Below are positions 1 to 11,630 of a stretch of DNA of 64,000 nt, in pieces; position 1 is the first letter of the stretch; each line of letters opens with the position of its first letter. Source of the DNA: Gerris lacustris (taxonomy: Eukaryota; Arthropoda; Insecta; Hemiptera; Gerridae); NCBI GenBank assembly GCA_951217055.1, contig OX578279.1, positions 76,771,631 to 76,835,630 on the forward strand. Direction: 5' to 3'. A model generated the notes under the pieces. That model saw only the letters and a program-made list of their open reading frames with translations, had not been told where the DNA came from and ran no database searches. A program made the translations under genes and the position numbers.

Positions 1-165
1 ATTAGTAAAAGGAAGATGTATACCAAATTTCAACTAAATCGGTCAACTTTTACTCAAGTTATCGTCGGACACGTAAACGTTACACACAGACAGACAGACA
101 GACAAGATGCATAGTTTGTTGAATATAAGAAGCTCGCTTACGCTCGCTTCAATTATAGAAAGAAG
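1..165 (+). repeat. R2-like repeat fragment with GACA run
   Basis: The block ACCAAATTTCAACTAAATCG, a 'TTTACTCAAGTTATCGTC' segment and a short (CAGA)n run match the middle of the R2 copies at 29.1 kb and 16.5 kb. Both R2 ends are absent, so this is a fragment. No gene is seen. Confidence 0.6.
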
Positions 166-189
166 AAACTAAACTTTTAAACATTATCA

Positions 190-300
190 GTCAGATTAAA
201 GATGATATGGAGTTAAAAAATTGCGAAAAAATGCCGTTTTGGAGCCACCAAAACGGCATTTTTTTCGCAATTTTTTAACTTCATATCACCTTTAAGTCAT
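190..300. mobile_element. Palindromic MITE-like hairpin
   Basis: Two arms of about 39 bp (204-242 and 248-286) are inverted copies around a 5-base loop, differing by one extra T and one substitution. Pairing continues weakly outward through TTAAAG/CTTTAA. A near-perfect palindrome of this size is typical of a short DNA-transposon derivative. A transcript would fold into one long hairpin. Confidence 0.65.
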
Positions 301-765
301 AAAACCACCTTTAATACTCCCAAATTGGGGGTATTACGCAGCTTGCAATGTCTTTCAAAACTGCAAACTTGGTTTCTTACTATATTAAATTAGGTTCTGC
401 GTAATAAAAAAAAAATAAACTACATGACCTTTTGCTAGATTGGATGTATAAATTGAATGGCCTATTAGATTAACCGCATAATGCTTACTACTCCCTCTAT
501 CTAAATTATTTTAATAATATAGGAATAGGAAACCAAGTCAGATCTGAATTTAGTAGTAGGTAGGCACGCCGTGACGAACTATATCTGTTATCACTTCTTA
601 TCAAGGCCCGCCATTTATAACAAAAATACTTGATACTTGAATGATAAAGTTTGAAATTGATTGATTATTATTTAGCAATCAATAAAAATAATAACGATTT
701 ACGATGACATGATAAACATTTACTTAAGCCAGGTTTTCACAATGTAGCAAAACCTGCAATAGGTA
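301..765. other. AT-rich sequence without recognised content
   Basis: No coding segment, RNA gene or repeat shared with the rest of the window was found here. Confidence 0.5.
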
Positions 766-905
766 TAGTAAAGTTATAAAGCTTTATAGTAAAGTTATAA
801 AGCTTTATAGTAAAGTTATAAAGCTTTATAATAGTAAAGTTATAAAGCTTTATAGTAAAGTTATAAAGCTTTATAGTAAAGTTATAAAGCTTTATAGTAA
901 AGTTA
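766..905. repeat. 21-bp tandem repeat, about 6-7 copies
   Basis: The unit is AGTAAAGTTATAAAGCTTTAT. It contains the 14-base palindrome TATAAAGCTTTATA, so each copy can form a small cruciform. One copy is 3 bases longer, around 829-832. Confidence 0.9.
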
Positions 906-1148
906 TTATTCAAGTACGTAGTAAGATCCTCAGTTAGGACGATATTTATTATATGAAAAAAATCCTATATTTTTAGGGTTTCGTAGGTTCATATCCCCCC
1001 GAACCGTTCACGCTAGAAGGTTGAAATTTGAAATACTAGCTTATGACTAACTTATGCACACAGGAAAAATATAGAGAAGGTAAACATTTAATATGCGCCT
1101 GCGCTATGCTCAAAAAGGTTTAGGTTCAACGTTCAACCCCTTATTACT
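906..1148. other. Spacer, no recognised content
   Basis: AT-rich sequence between the 21-bp array and the first R1 element. No coding or RNA signal was seen. Confidence 0.4.
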
Positions 1149-1149
1149 T

Positions 1150-1749
1150 ACTTTCTCATAAAAAGAGAAAGTATTCTGATGGCGTATTCGATTTTGAGAT
1201 TTTGATGGATTTACACGTTTTAAGGTCCCCTGAGTCCAAAAAAGTGGTTTTTAAAAAAAGTCTGTCTGTCGTCTGTCTGTGCAGACGCCTGGAGCCTAAA
1301 TTACTGGGCCGATTTTGACGAAATTTGGCATACATGTTCAGAAAAAATCATACCCCGAGGCGAAATCGAGAAATTAATTTTAGCTCAAAATTTAGGGGCG
1401 CTACCCCCCAAAACCTCTGAAAAAACGAGAAAAAAAAATATTTCTCGAAAACTGTTCCGACGATTTTGATTAAAAATTCTAAAATGTAGTCCATTTATAT
1501 ACGGATCAAACAATATAAGCAGTTTTCCCTGGAAAAATTTAGTTCCTGAGAAAATAGCTTAAAACGTGGACGGAGAGATACCGGGCTCGATTTCCAGCCC
1601 TGGAGAAGTTATTTTTATGGTAATTTTTGATGTTATTTTCAAGAATAATTAAACGTACTTACAAAAACTAATAAATGGAAAACATTGGCTAAGTAATTAT
1701 GAACTTGTATATGAGAAAGTTTGTTTGAGTTGTCTCGGACCGATTTTTT
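1150..1749 (+). mobile_element. R1 dispersed element, copy 1
   Basis: This is the reference orientation of the local family R1. It begins with ACTTTCTC...GAGAAAGT, a small inverted repeat. Next comes a TCTGTCTG run and the block GATTTTGACGAAATTTGGCA. A degenerate tRNA-type B box (GGCTCGATTTCC) sits near 1590. It ends at GAGAAAGTTTGT and GTCTCGGACCGATTTTT. At least six other copies lie in this window in both orientations. There is no long ORF, so it is non-autonomous. The internal B-box-like motif suggests a tRNA-derived (SINE-type) component, but class and target duplication are not clear. Confidence 0.75.
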
Positions 1750-2280
1750 AATATCTGTGCAAACATGTTGGGTATCAAATGAAAGCTCCAGAAGAGTAGT
1801 AGATTACAATATACATAAAGATTTTTTGAGTATTGTGCTTTTTACCGCCAATATTGAGTTTTTAGCGCCAAAATTTAACCCCCCCAAAAAATTCACATTT
1901 TTTATAACACATATTTTGTGTGTCCACCTGCACAGTTGCACAGTGAGCAAACATTTTTTTCATTTGTTTTTTCGAGTGGATATCAAATGGAAGCTGCTGA
2001 TAAGTACATATTACAAATATAAATAAACTTTTTAAAGACTATGCATTTTCTTGCATTTATAAGTCGAAATATTCCCCCCAAAAAATGCCTAATTCATGCT
2101 ACACCTTGTGGGGCGATGACATTTTCTGGAAAAAAAATTTGCCTTTTCGTTATTACCTATCAAAAGCATTGTGACAATTGTGGGGATCGAACCAAGGACT
2201 CCTACTCTACTCATTGTTTATATTTTTTTTACGTTCATGTAGGATGAAATGGGGAAATAAAATGTTATTTCACAATATAA
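1750..2280. repeat. Repeat tract with GTATCAAATGAAAG motif and tRNA-like B box
   Basis: The motif GTATCAAATGAAAGCTCC...AGTAGATTAC occurs at about 1770 and again, diverged, at about 1980. Related copies are at 29.39 kb and 53.44 kb. On the minus strand near 2178-2200, GGTTCGATCCC is a perfect pol III B box in tRNA-like context, but no full tRNA fold is present. The two ORFs of 101 and 68 codons here follow repeat sequence and are not considered genes. Confidence 0.5.
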
Positions 2281-2960
2281 TAACGTATATGCTTAATATA
2301 ATAAACGCTAAAAAGTACTTCCCTTTGATTTTTTATTATTAGTTTACGGCCCTTAATAGTTTCACGGCACATAACCATTTTTTAATTATTGATTAAATAT
2401 CGCATAATGACCTTAATTGTGCGTATAAAATCTACGCCTTAAGAGCTTTCATATAATCTAAGTAAATACAAATAAAAGTAAACATTGAATCAAATTAGTT
2501 CAGAATTAATCCTTTTTAAAGAAAATCCCATTAAAAAGTAAACGGTTTCAAATGACTGTAATAACCTTGCAAACATGTTGGCTCACAGAAATGCGAAAAA
2601 TCGATTTCGTTCAGCCAGTTTTGCTCTTATAAAGTCGGACCGGTGGTGACAGACATACAGATAGACATGAAAAAGTTATGGCCAGATTTGGTTTTTGTAA
2701 TGTTGGAAATGAAAACGTATCCAAAACAAAAATGTTTCAATTCTGATTAATAGTCCAATCGACAGGTATTAAAAATGAGGGGCTACCTTGCAAAAGGACA
2801 TAAAAACTTTTTCTTTTTTTTATTGTATGTAACAAGACATTAGTTAAAACCCAAGTTTTCGACCTCCTAGACCCTGTGCTAACCCAGAGGGGGGCCAAAA
2901 TACGCGAAATTTTAGTGGTTTTTTTTTAGTTTTTTCTTTATAACTCTTTACCAATATGTC
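2281..2960. other. AT-rich sequence, no gene recognised
   Basis: Only a short GACA-type trace (2645-2670) is seen. There is no coding evidence. Confidence 0.4.
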
Positions 2961-3605
2961 CTGAAAAAAAAGTGTTCTTATCTTTCTTGTAGAGCACTAA
3001 ATTTGTAACAATTTTTATATACCACATTTTTTTCCTAAACCCTACTTTCCGAAATATAGAGCTTCAAAGATACAATATTGTTTTGAAAATATCAAAAATA
3101 CCATCTTTTCTGAGGGCGAAAGGGGTCTATTTTTGTTATCCCATCCCTCCCAGTTAGATTTTTTGGGTATATTCTACCTATGGAAGTACAAATAACCACG
3201 ACTAACCACATCTACTAACCACTAGTAACCAATACTAACCGCCACTAACCAACAATAAACTAAATTTTCGGTGTTTTTTGTTCATCCTTTCTTGTAGAGC
3301 ACTAAATTGGGAACAATTTTTATATTTCACATTTTTCCCTAAACTCTTTACTTTCCGAAATATAGAGCTTCAAAAGATGCAATCTTTTTTTTTAATATCT
3401 GCAAAACCCAAGTTGCGGAGGTAAGTGGTGGTTATTTGTTCTTCCATAGGTAGGATATACCCAAAAAATCATTGTGTGGGGGAGGGATAACAAAAATATA
3501 TTGCATCTTTGAAGCTTTATATTTCGGAAACTATAGGGTTTAGGAAAAAATGTAGTATATAAAAATTGTTACAAATTTAGTGCTCTACAAGAAAAATAAA
3601 AATAC
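2961..3605. mobile_element. Foldback element with internal AACC-type minisatellite
   Basis: The left arm runs from TCTTGTAGAGCACTAAATTT (about 2984) to GGAAGTACAAATAACCAC (about 3198). It returns as an inverted copy at about 3425-3600: GTGGTTATTTGTTC, then CTCTACAAG. A third, direct copy of the TCTTGTAGAGCACTAAAT block lies at 3287-3390 in the loop. Between the arms, ACTAACCAC-like decamers repeat at 3197-3250. The structure fits a foldback DNA element. Confidence 0.7.
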
Positions 3606-4060
3606 ATGATGTATGAAATACGTGATGTTTATTACAATGGGATCATGCAATTGCTTTATCTACAACTTTGTCTACGTATCTTGTTAAAATGAATTTAAGT
3701 CAATATTATTATAATTCTTATCTTAATGAAAAAAAAAAAAAAAAAAAATGTAAGTATGTATGTATAAATTATGTCATGTGTGACATTGAACTGAAATATT
3801 TAAACCTTTATTATTTCGTATTGTAGTAATTTATATTTAAAAAAAGGAAACAATAAACCTAGAATGTCTGCACTAGAATAAATTTGTCAAATTTATTTTG
3901 TCAAATTTCTTATTGTGATATTTAAAAATATCACATGATTTAGTCATTATTTTTTTTAGATTTCTGAAGGATAAAGATTGACATAATTGATTTGACATAA
4001 TGACCTTTTTTAAACACAAATTTATTACGGTAAAACTGGCCAATATGGAATTCGGATCTA
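3606..4060. other. AT-rich spacer with poly-A run
   Basis: An A tract of about 19 bases lies near 3730. The 70-codon minus-strand ORF at 3873-4085 is AT-driven and is not considered a gene. Confidence 0.4.
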
Positions 4061-4169
4061 TAAGGCCGGGTACGTTGGGACGCAAGTGGCGCTGGACCGG
4101 GCAACTAAGTTTTCTTTAACAGCTGAAGTATACGAGACCGCGTGAATTCAGACGCCAGTTTTGCTAGTG

Positions 4170-4510
4170 TCAGGTAGGCCACGAGTGGCATAGGTACTTG
4201 CTTTGCGTCTCAAATCGCGCTGTTTCGTACAAATTTTTCTGCATTAGAGAAAAAAAATGGGCTATATTATCTATATCAGGCGACGCAAGACAGGGCTTGC
4301 GTCGCCTGATATAGATAATTAAAGAGATTAATTTCCTATAGGGATGCTGTATTTCGGATTTTAAGGGAGGTAGAGTAGGGAGGTACTGCATAAGCTGGAG
4401 GAGGTCGTTAGAGTTTACAGGTCGAACCGCACCGAGCGCTAGTGTAGCTGGATTAACCGCGAAACTCACGGTAGTAGAGAAGGCATTTCCCGGGCGCGGG
4501 CTTTAAAAAA
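4170..4510 (-). CDS. Uncertain ORF in a GC-richer island (possible exon or element relic)
   Basis: On the minus strand an open frame with no ATG runs from about 4510 down to 4170. Its first 55 or so residues have ordinary protein composition, e.g. FAVNPATLALGAVRPVNSND and QLMQYLPTLPPLK. The downstream part is disrupted by the perfect hairpin at 4266-4319. No good splice pair was identified and the family is unknown. The surrounding island (4061-4640) is clearly GC-richer than its flanks and holds GGGACG/CGTCCC-type motifs. It could be a coding relic or the end of a transposon. Confidence 0.2.
4266..4319. repeat. Perfect 24-bp inverted repeat
   Basis: Arms 4266-4289 and 4296-4319 are exact reverse complements with a 6-base loop (ACAGGG). 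The arms include the CGACGCAAG/CTTGCGTCG segment. A perfect stem implies a young palindrome, or conservation. Confidence 0.9.
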
Positions 4511-4640
4511 TTCTATTTTTTTTGCGGGACAGATAGAAAAAGAAATCGGCGGGAGTCACAGAGTAAGGGGGGCGCATTTACCGCGCGGGTTTATTTTTGT
4601 CTGGGGGCCTAAGCTGATTGGGACACGTCCTAAGGTAAGA

Positions 4641-5805
4641 AGACTGCAAAAATTATTATTTGTCATTTGATATTTATTTTATTTTTATAATTAAAAAAAA
4701 CAAATCTTATTAAAATTTAATCAACCCTTTTTTCAAAATATAAATAATATTTATACACTAGTATATACATTTAAAAGTATTTTTATTTATATCACTATCC
4801 TATATAGATTTGGACTAAATTAGGGATTTCTAAAAAGCGCCAAATTTGAGGTTCTATTTATAACTTCTATTATTTACGCTATATTTTTATACTTATCTAT
4901 TTACAAGTCACTGATAAGATAATGAGACTATCACAATAGCATGTATACTTTCTTAAACACCAAAAATTTAATTTTAATAATTAATTTATATTATACTTTT
5001 TATTTCATAATTTAATTAATTAAATGTTAAAATAACGAAATACTTATACTTTTTAATTCATAATAATTAATTTAATGATTAATATGGAAATAACTGAAAT
5101 ATATATTTTTTTCTATTATTATTTAAGCTGATTTTGGGATATTTTTAGTTATAATTTTTATATTAAAATTTATTTATTGTTATTTGACATACATTGAAAA
5201 CTTGATATTTTTTGTTTTACTAGGTCTTTACTTGGAATTTTAATCATGCGACTAAATTTATAGACAAACATTTTGAGTATATAATATAAAATATTTGTCA
5301 CACGAATTCAAAACTCAATAGATTGTCAACACTGTTGTATATTTTAGTAACCAGTGACATTGGCCAACACCAGTAATAATCAATAATAAAGTTTTAAACC
5401 GTTGTGTACTAAATATTTAACTATTGTTGTTTTTGACAAAAAAAAGGACAATCATTTTTACTTGCTGTTTTATTTATTATGAATATCTAACATCCACAAA
5501 ATATTTATGAAAAAAAAATAACTTTGTATAATTACTGTGTTTTGAAAATGTAGTAACACTAATCTAGCTTTATAAAAGTAATTAAATTAAATTCAAATAA
5601 AAAAATATTCATTATTTGTTAAAGTAATCTTAATATCAAACAAGTATTTAGTTCTAATAGGTCATCATTATTAAATACTACACAGTACTAGTGTACAAAA
5701 GTAATAGTACTAGTGTAAATTAATAGTACTAGTGTACAGTAATAGTGAAGATATGTTGCAGTAGTCAAGGTTATTTTGCAGAACAAGATTTGTCAAGTAT
5801 CATTA
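4641..5805. other. Very AT-rich stretch with TAGTACTAGTGTA triplet repeat
   Basis: TAGTACTAGTGTA recurs about three times at 5685-5740. The rest has no coding or repeat signal that I recognise. Confidence 0.45.
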
Positions 5806-8155
5806 CTTCTATACGCATCCTTACTGTATGAAGTTTTAATATTCCTTTGTCTAAAAAATAGTTAGAAAAAGAGACATCGTCCTTACTGTATATGAAAGTG
5901 TTAATATCCCTTTTTCAAAAGAATGGTTAGATAATTACAAGATAAAAAGAACTTTATAGAACTTTTCTGTGGATTCATATGTAATGTTGATAAAATAATT
6001 GTCATTGTTATATACAATGTTAGTGAAAAAAAAAATACATAGTTCCGAATTTATTTACTTCACATAATAATGACAACCATCTAGAGAGCTGATCTTAAAC
6101 TTATAAAAGGACAAATCATTGTACAACGGATCTCATCGACATCTAATCTAAACCGTGCCCCTGTGTAGGGACAGTAAGAAAAGAAAAAGAAAAATGTGTA
6201 CAAGTAAAGAAGTACAGATGAATTAAACCTATACCTAGGACACAAGTGTAAAAAAACCTGGGTGTCACACGTCAATTAATTTATTTCTTTGTTTACTTTT
6301 CCTTTTTCGCTGTCATTCAATGTTTACCTCTTAATAAAAAATAACAAATTAGAAACCCGTCAAAATGAAGATTGTAAATACTATGGGATATGTCAAAAAA
6401 AAAAAAAATAACTTGCGGATGTTTTCCAAACTAACTTTCCATACAGCAAAATTTGCTGAAAACTAATAAAATTCTTCTGAAAGATGGCTAAAAGTATTAA
6501 AATAATACATTGTCATAGTGCTCTAAGCTATTCTAAAAGTTTCAAATGTTTAGCTACTCGGGAAGTTAGTTAAAAATCGATTGCAAGATTTGTACTGGAC
6601 AAACAAACAAACTTACAAACAAACAAGCAAGACAGCAAGCTGAGTAAATAAAAAGAGACACCATCCTTACTGTATATGAAAGTGTTAATATTGCTTTGTC
6701 TAAAGGATAGTTAGAAAAAGAGACACCATCCTTACTGTATATGAAAGTGTTAATACCCTTTGTCTAAAGAATAATTAGAAAAAGAGACACCATCCTTACT
6801 GTATATGAAAGTGTTAATATTCCTTTGTCTAAAGAATAATTAGAAAAAGAGACACCATCCTTACTGTATATGAAAGTGTTAATATCCCTTTGTCTACAGA
6901 ATAATAGAAAAAGAGACACCATCCTTACTGTTTATGAAAGTGTTAATACCCTTTGTCTATAGAATAATTAGAAAAAGAGACACCATCCTTACTGTATATG
7001 AAAGTGTAAATATTCCTTTGTCTAAAGAATAATTAGAAAAAGAGACACCATCCTTACTGTATATGAAAGTGTTAATATTCCTTTGTCTAAAGAATAATTA
7101 GAAAAAGAGACACCATCCTTACTGTATATGAAAGTGTTAATATCCCTTTGTCTAAAGAATAATAGAAAAAGAGACACCATCCTTACTGTTTATGAAAGTG
7201 TTAATACCCTTTGTCTATAGAATAATTAGAAAAAGAGACACCATCCTTACTGTATATGAAAGTGTAAATATTCCTTTGTCTAAAGAATAATTAGAAAAAG
7301 AGACACCATCCTTACTGTATATGAAAGTGTTAATATTCCTTTGTCTAAAGAATGGTTAGAAAAAGAGACACCATCCTTACTGTATATGAAAGTGTTAATA
7401 TTCCTTTGTCTAAAGAATAATTAGAAAAAGAGACACCATCCTTACTGTATATGAAAGTGTTAATATTCCTTTGTCTAAAGAATAATTAGAAAAAGAGACA
7501 CCATCCTTACTTTATATGAAAGTGTTAATATCCCTTTGTCTAAAGAATAATTAGAAAAAGAGACACCATCCTTACTTTATATGAAAGTGTTAATATCCCT
7601 TTGTCTAAAGAATAATTAGAAAAAGAGACACCATCCTTACTTTATATGAAAGTGTTAATATCCCTTTGTCTAAAGAATAATTAGAAAAAGAGACACCATC
7701 CTTACTGTATATGAAAGTGTTAATATCCCTTTGTCTAAAGAATAATTAGAAAAAGAGACACTATCCTTACTGTATATGAAAGTGTTAATATCCCTTTGTC
7801 TAAAGAATAATTTGAAAAAGAGACACCATCCTTACTGTATATGAAAGTGTTAATATTCCTTTGTCTAAAGAATAATTAGAAAAAGAGACACCATCCTTAC
7901 TGTATATGAAAGTGTTAATATCCCTTTGTCTAAAGAATAATTAGAAAAAGAGACACCATCCTTACTGTATATGAAAGTGTTAATATCCCTTTGTCTAAAG
8001 AATAATTAGAAAAAGAGACACCATCCTTACTGTATATATCCCTTTGTCTAAAGAATAATTAGAAAAAGAGACACCATCCTTACTGTATATGAAAGTGTTA
8101 ATATTCCTTTGTCTAAAGAATAATTAGAAAAAGAGACACCATCCTTACTGTATTT
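5806..8155. repeat. 65-bp satellite array, interrupted by an R3 element
   Basis: The unit is about 65 bp. It contains GAGACACCATCCTTACTGTA, then ATGAAAGTGTTAATATCCCT and TTGTCTAAAGAATAATT. Spacing of GAGACACC at 7561, 7626 and 7691 confirms 65. About 23 units lie at 6653-8155 and about two diverged units at 5806-5932. Some units are 1-2 bases short and one near 8030 has an internal deletion. The two parts are separated by the minus-strand R3 insertion at 5933-6652. Confidence 0.92.
5933..6652 (-). mobile_element. R3 element inserted in the 65-bp array
   Basis: On the minus strand it reads from the TTTGTTTG run near the high-coordinate end to the terminal CTTGTAATTA. It includes the CAGCAAATTTTGCTG-type palindrome and the AACCGTGCC/AGATTCGGTG region found in the other R3 copies. 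The satellite unit is cut between GGTTAGA and AAAAGAGAC, which fixes both R3 ends in this copy. It has no long ORF and is non-autonomous. Confidence 0.85.
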
Positions 8156-8816
8156 GAATATATACCTTTGGACAACGGAATATCACACAATCACTCTTGT
8201 GTTAATATTCCTTTGTCATCTCAGTTTATTTAATTGACAAAGAGATAGTATAATTAAATCCGCTCTGTTCTTCAAATTTACCAAAATCTATTGTGGTTTG
8301 TCTATATACTAATCAGTTATAAATATCGAGTTCTATTTAGTATCTGAAAGTTAGGCAAAAAACTTAAGTTTTCACCTATAACAATCATGTCTGTTTCATT
8401 TTTAAATATAATAATAATTTTCTTCTTGAAAGAAAAATAATGTGTCTTCTAGCTGAACACGGTTGTATCATTTCTAAAGTTAGATCTTTCCACTATATTA
8501 AATTCGCACTTTGAGTAATGCGAGATTTTACCGACTGCAATGGGCATACTGTTTGGCTCATTGCCTGATCAAAAAAACTATATGTTTATAGTAAAAGAAA
8601 ACACGTTAAACGTTTTTATGTATAACATTTATTTATAAGTTATTAGTTAAATAATTTCTTTGTTTAAACAAACACACGCTTTAATAAGTTTTTTATATAT
8701 CATTTTTAAATTTATTATTTATACTAACTTAGTTTATTTTTATTTAATTTGTTTGACGTCTTTACAACAATATGAGTTTTATTAATAAGGATATTAATAA
8801 AGATTAATAACTAACT
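8156..8816. other. AT-rich spacer between satellites
   Basis: A diverged half-unit (GACAACGGAATATCACACAA...TGTGTTAATATTCC) at about 8167-8215 links the array to the 97-bp family further on. No gene is seen. Confidence 0.5.
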
Positions 8817-9034
8817 TCCTAACTACTTTCCACACAGCACAATTTGCTGAAAACTAATTAAATTCTGCTGAAAGATGGATAAAAGTATTAAAATAATGCA
8901 TTGTCATCGTGTTCTGAGCTATGCTAAAAGTTTCAAATGTCTAGCTATTCGGGAAGTTAGTTAGAAATCGATTGCCAGATTTGTACCGGACAAACAAACA
9001 AACAAACAAGAAAGCTAATAAAAAAAACGTAGTA
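8817..9034 (-). mobile_element. R3 fragment
   Basis: It matches the 5' part of R3 in reverse: CAGCACAATTTGCTG, AATGCATTGTCATCGTG, (CAAA)n, then AACGTAGTAAAAAG. The rest of the element is missing. It lies 50 bases from the start of the 97-bp array. Confidence 0.75.
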
Positions 9035-9086
9035 AAAAGGAACATATACAGAGTAGTATATACTCCTTAGTTTAAATTACTATTAA

Positions 9087-11233
9087 GACAATGGGAAATT
9101 TAGTCCAATGTACCTTGAGACAAAGGAATATCACACTTCTATATATAAATGTGTTAATATCCCTTAGTCTAATTAACTATTAAGACAAAGGAATATTTAG
9201 TCCAATGTACCTTGAGACAAAGGAATATCACACTTCTATATATAAATGTGTTAATATCCCTTAGTCTAATTAACTATTAAGACAAAGGAATATTTAGTCC
9301 AATGTACCTTGAGACAAAGGAATATCACACTTCTATATATAAATGTGTTAATATCCCTTAGTCTAATTAACTATTAAGACAAAGGAATATTTAGTCCAAT
9401 GTACCTTGAGACAAAGGAATATCACACTTCTATATATAAATGTGATAATATCCCTTAGTCTAATTAACTATTAAGACAAAGGAATATTTAGTCCAATGTA
9501 CCTTGAGACAAAGGAATATCACACTTCTATATATAAATGTGATAATATCCCTTAGTCAAATTAACTATTAAGACAAAGGAATATTTAGTCCAATGTACCT
9601 TGAGACAAAGGAATATCACCCTTCTATATATAAATGTGTTAACATCCCTTAGTCTAATTAACTATTAAGACAAAGGAATATTTAGTCCAATGTACCTTGA
9701 GACAAAGGAATATCACACTTCTATATATAAATGTGTTAATATCCCTTAGTCTAATTAACTATTAAGACAAAGGAATATTTAGTCCAATGTACCTTGAGAC
9801 AAAGGAATATCACACTTCTATATATAAATGTGTTAATATCCCTTAGTCTAATTAACTATTAAGACAAAGGAATATTTAGTCCAATGTACCTTGAGACAAA
9901 GGAATATCACACTTCTATATATAAATGTGTTAATATCCCTTAGTCTAATTAACTATTAAGACAAAGGAATATTTAGTCCAATGTACCTTGAGACAAAGGA
10001 ATATCACACTTCTATATATAAATGTGTTAATATCCCTTAGTCTAATTAACTATTAAGACAAAGGAATATTTAGTCCAATGTACCTTGAGACAAAGGAATA
10101 TCACACTTCTATATATAAATGTGATAATATCCCTTAGTCAAATTAACTATTAAGACAAAGGAATATTTAGTCCAATGTACCTTGAGACAAAGGAATATCA
10201 CCCTTCTATATATAAATGTGTTAACATCCCTTAGTCTAATTAACTATTAAGACAAAGGAATATTTAGTCCAATGTACCTTGAGACAAAGGAATATCACAC
10301 TTCTATATATAAATGTGTTAATATCCCTTAGTCTAATTAACTATTAAGACAAAGGAATATTTAGTCCAATGTACCTTGAGACAAAGGAATATCACACTTC
10401 TATATATAAATGTGTTAATATCCCTTAGTCTAATTAACTATTAAGACAAAGGAATATTTAGTCCAATGTACCTTGAGACAAAGGAATATCACACTTCTAT
10501 ATATAAATGTGTTAATATCCCTTAGTCTAATTAACTATTAAGACAAAGGAATATTTAGTCCAATGTACCTTGAGACAAAGGAATATCACACTTCTATATA
10601 TAAATGTGTTAATATCCCTTAGTCTAATTAACTATTAAGACAAAGGAATATTTAGTCCAATGTACCTTGAGACAAAGGAATATCACACTTCTATATATAA
10701 ATGTGATAATATCTCTTAGTCAAATTAACTATTAAGACAAAGGAATATTTAGTCCAATGTACCTTGAGACAAAGGAATATCACCCTTCTATATATAAATG
10801 TGTTAACATCCCTTAGTCTAATTAACTATTAAGACAAAGGAATATTTAGTCCAATGTACCTTGAGACAAAGGAATATCACACTTCTATATATAAATGTGT
10901 TAATATCCCTTAGTCTAATTAACTATTAAGACAAAGGAATATTTAGTCCAATGTACCTTGAGACAAAGGAATATCACACTTCTATATATAAATGTGTTAA
11001 TATCCCTTAGTCTAATTAACTATTAAGACAAAGGAATATTTAGTCCAATGTACCTTGAGACAAAGGAATATCACACTTCTATATATAAATGTGTTAATAT
11101 CCCTTAGTCTAATTAACTATTAAGACAAAGGAATATTTAGTCCAATGTACCTTGAGACAAAGGAATATCACACTTCTATATATAAATGTGATAATATCCC
11201 TTAGTCAAATTAACTATTAAGACAAAGGAATAT
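9087..11233. repeat. 97-bp satellite, 22 units, with six-unit higher-order pattern
   Basis: The unit begins GACAAAGGAATATTTAGTCC and ends GTCTAATTAACTATTAA. Starts at 9087, 9184, 9281 and 11221 give exactly 97-base steps and 22 units. Within each unit AAGGAATATCACACTT pairs with AAATGTGTTAATATCCCTT around TATATA, so every unit can fold as a hairpin. Variant units (CACCCTTC with TTAACATCCC) lie at 9617, 10199 and 10781, 582 bases (six units) apart. They are preceded by GATAATATC variants with the same period. Confidence 0.95.
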
Positions 11234-11630
11234 TAAATATACGCTAAGAAAACTGTAGAACTCATTGTCCTACAGATTTCTGTTATAAAATATAGTCTCA
11301 CACATGATAAGGATAGGGCTCAATCTTATAATAGCGCAATAAACCTGCCCCAGGAGTCTCAATGTCTTAGGGAGACAAACACACAAACCTTTGAGACTTT
11401 TGTAGGGCAGACTATTGTAAGAACTAAAAGGGGTGCTAAAGTAAAAAAGTGCCAACATTTCTAGGATTCTAGAAAACCACTACTACTTTTACTAGTGATA
11501 AGGAGAGATCTTACTTAATGGATTTCTAGGATACGAAGAGTGCAACTTGATGATAATAAAATAATTCTTAAAGTTTCTAAGGTAAAATAAGTGTTCCACT
11601 TAATGCTGTAAGAAGATTGATCTTAGGGCT
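11234..11630. other. Spacer, no recognised content
   Basis: The sequence between the 97-bp array and the next R3 copy has no coding structure that I can support. The minus-strand 62-codon ORF (11270-11458) lacks supporting features. Confidence 0.4.
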
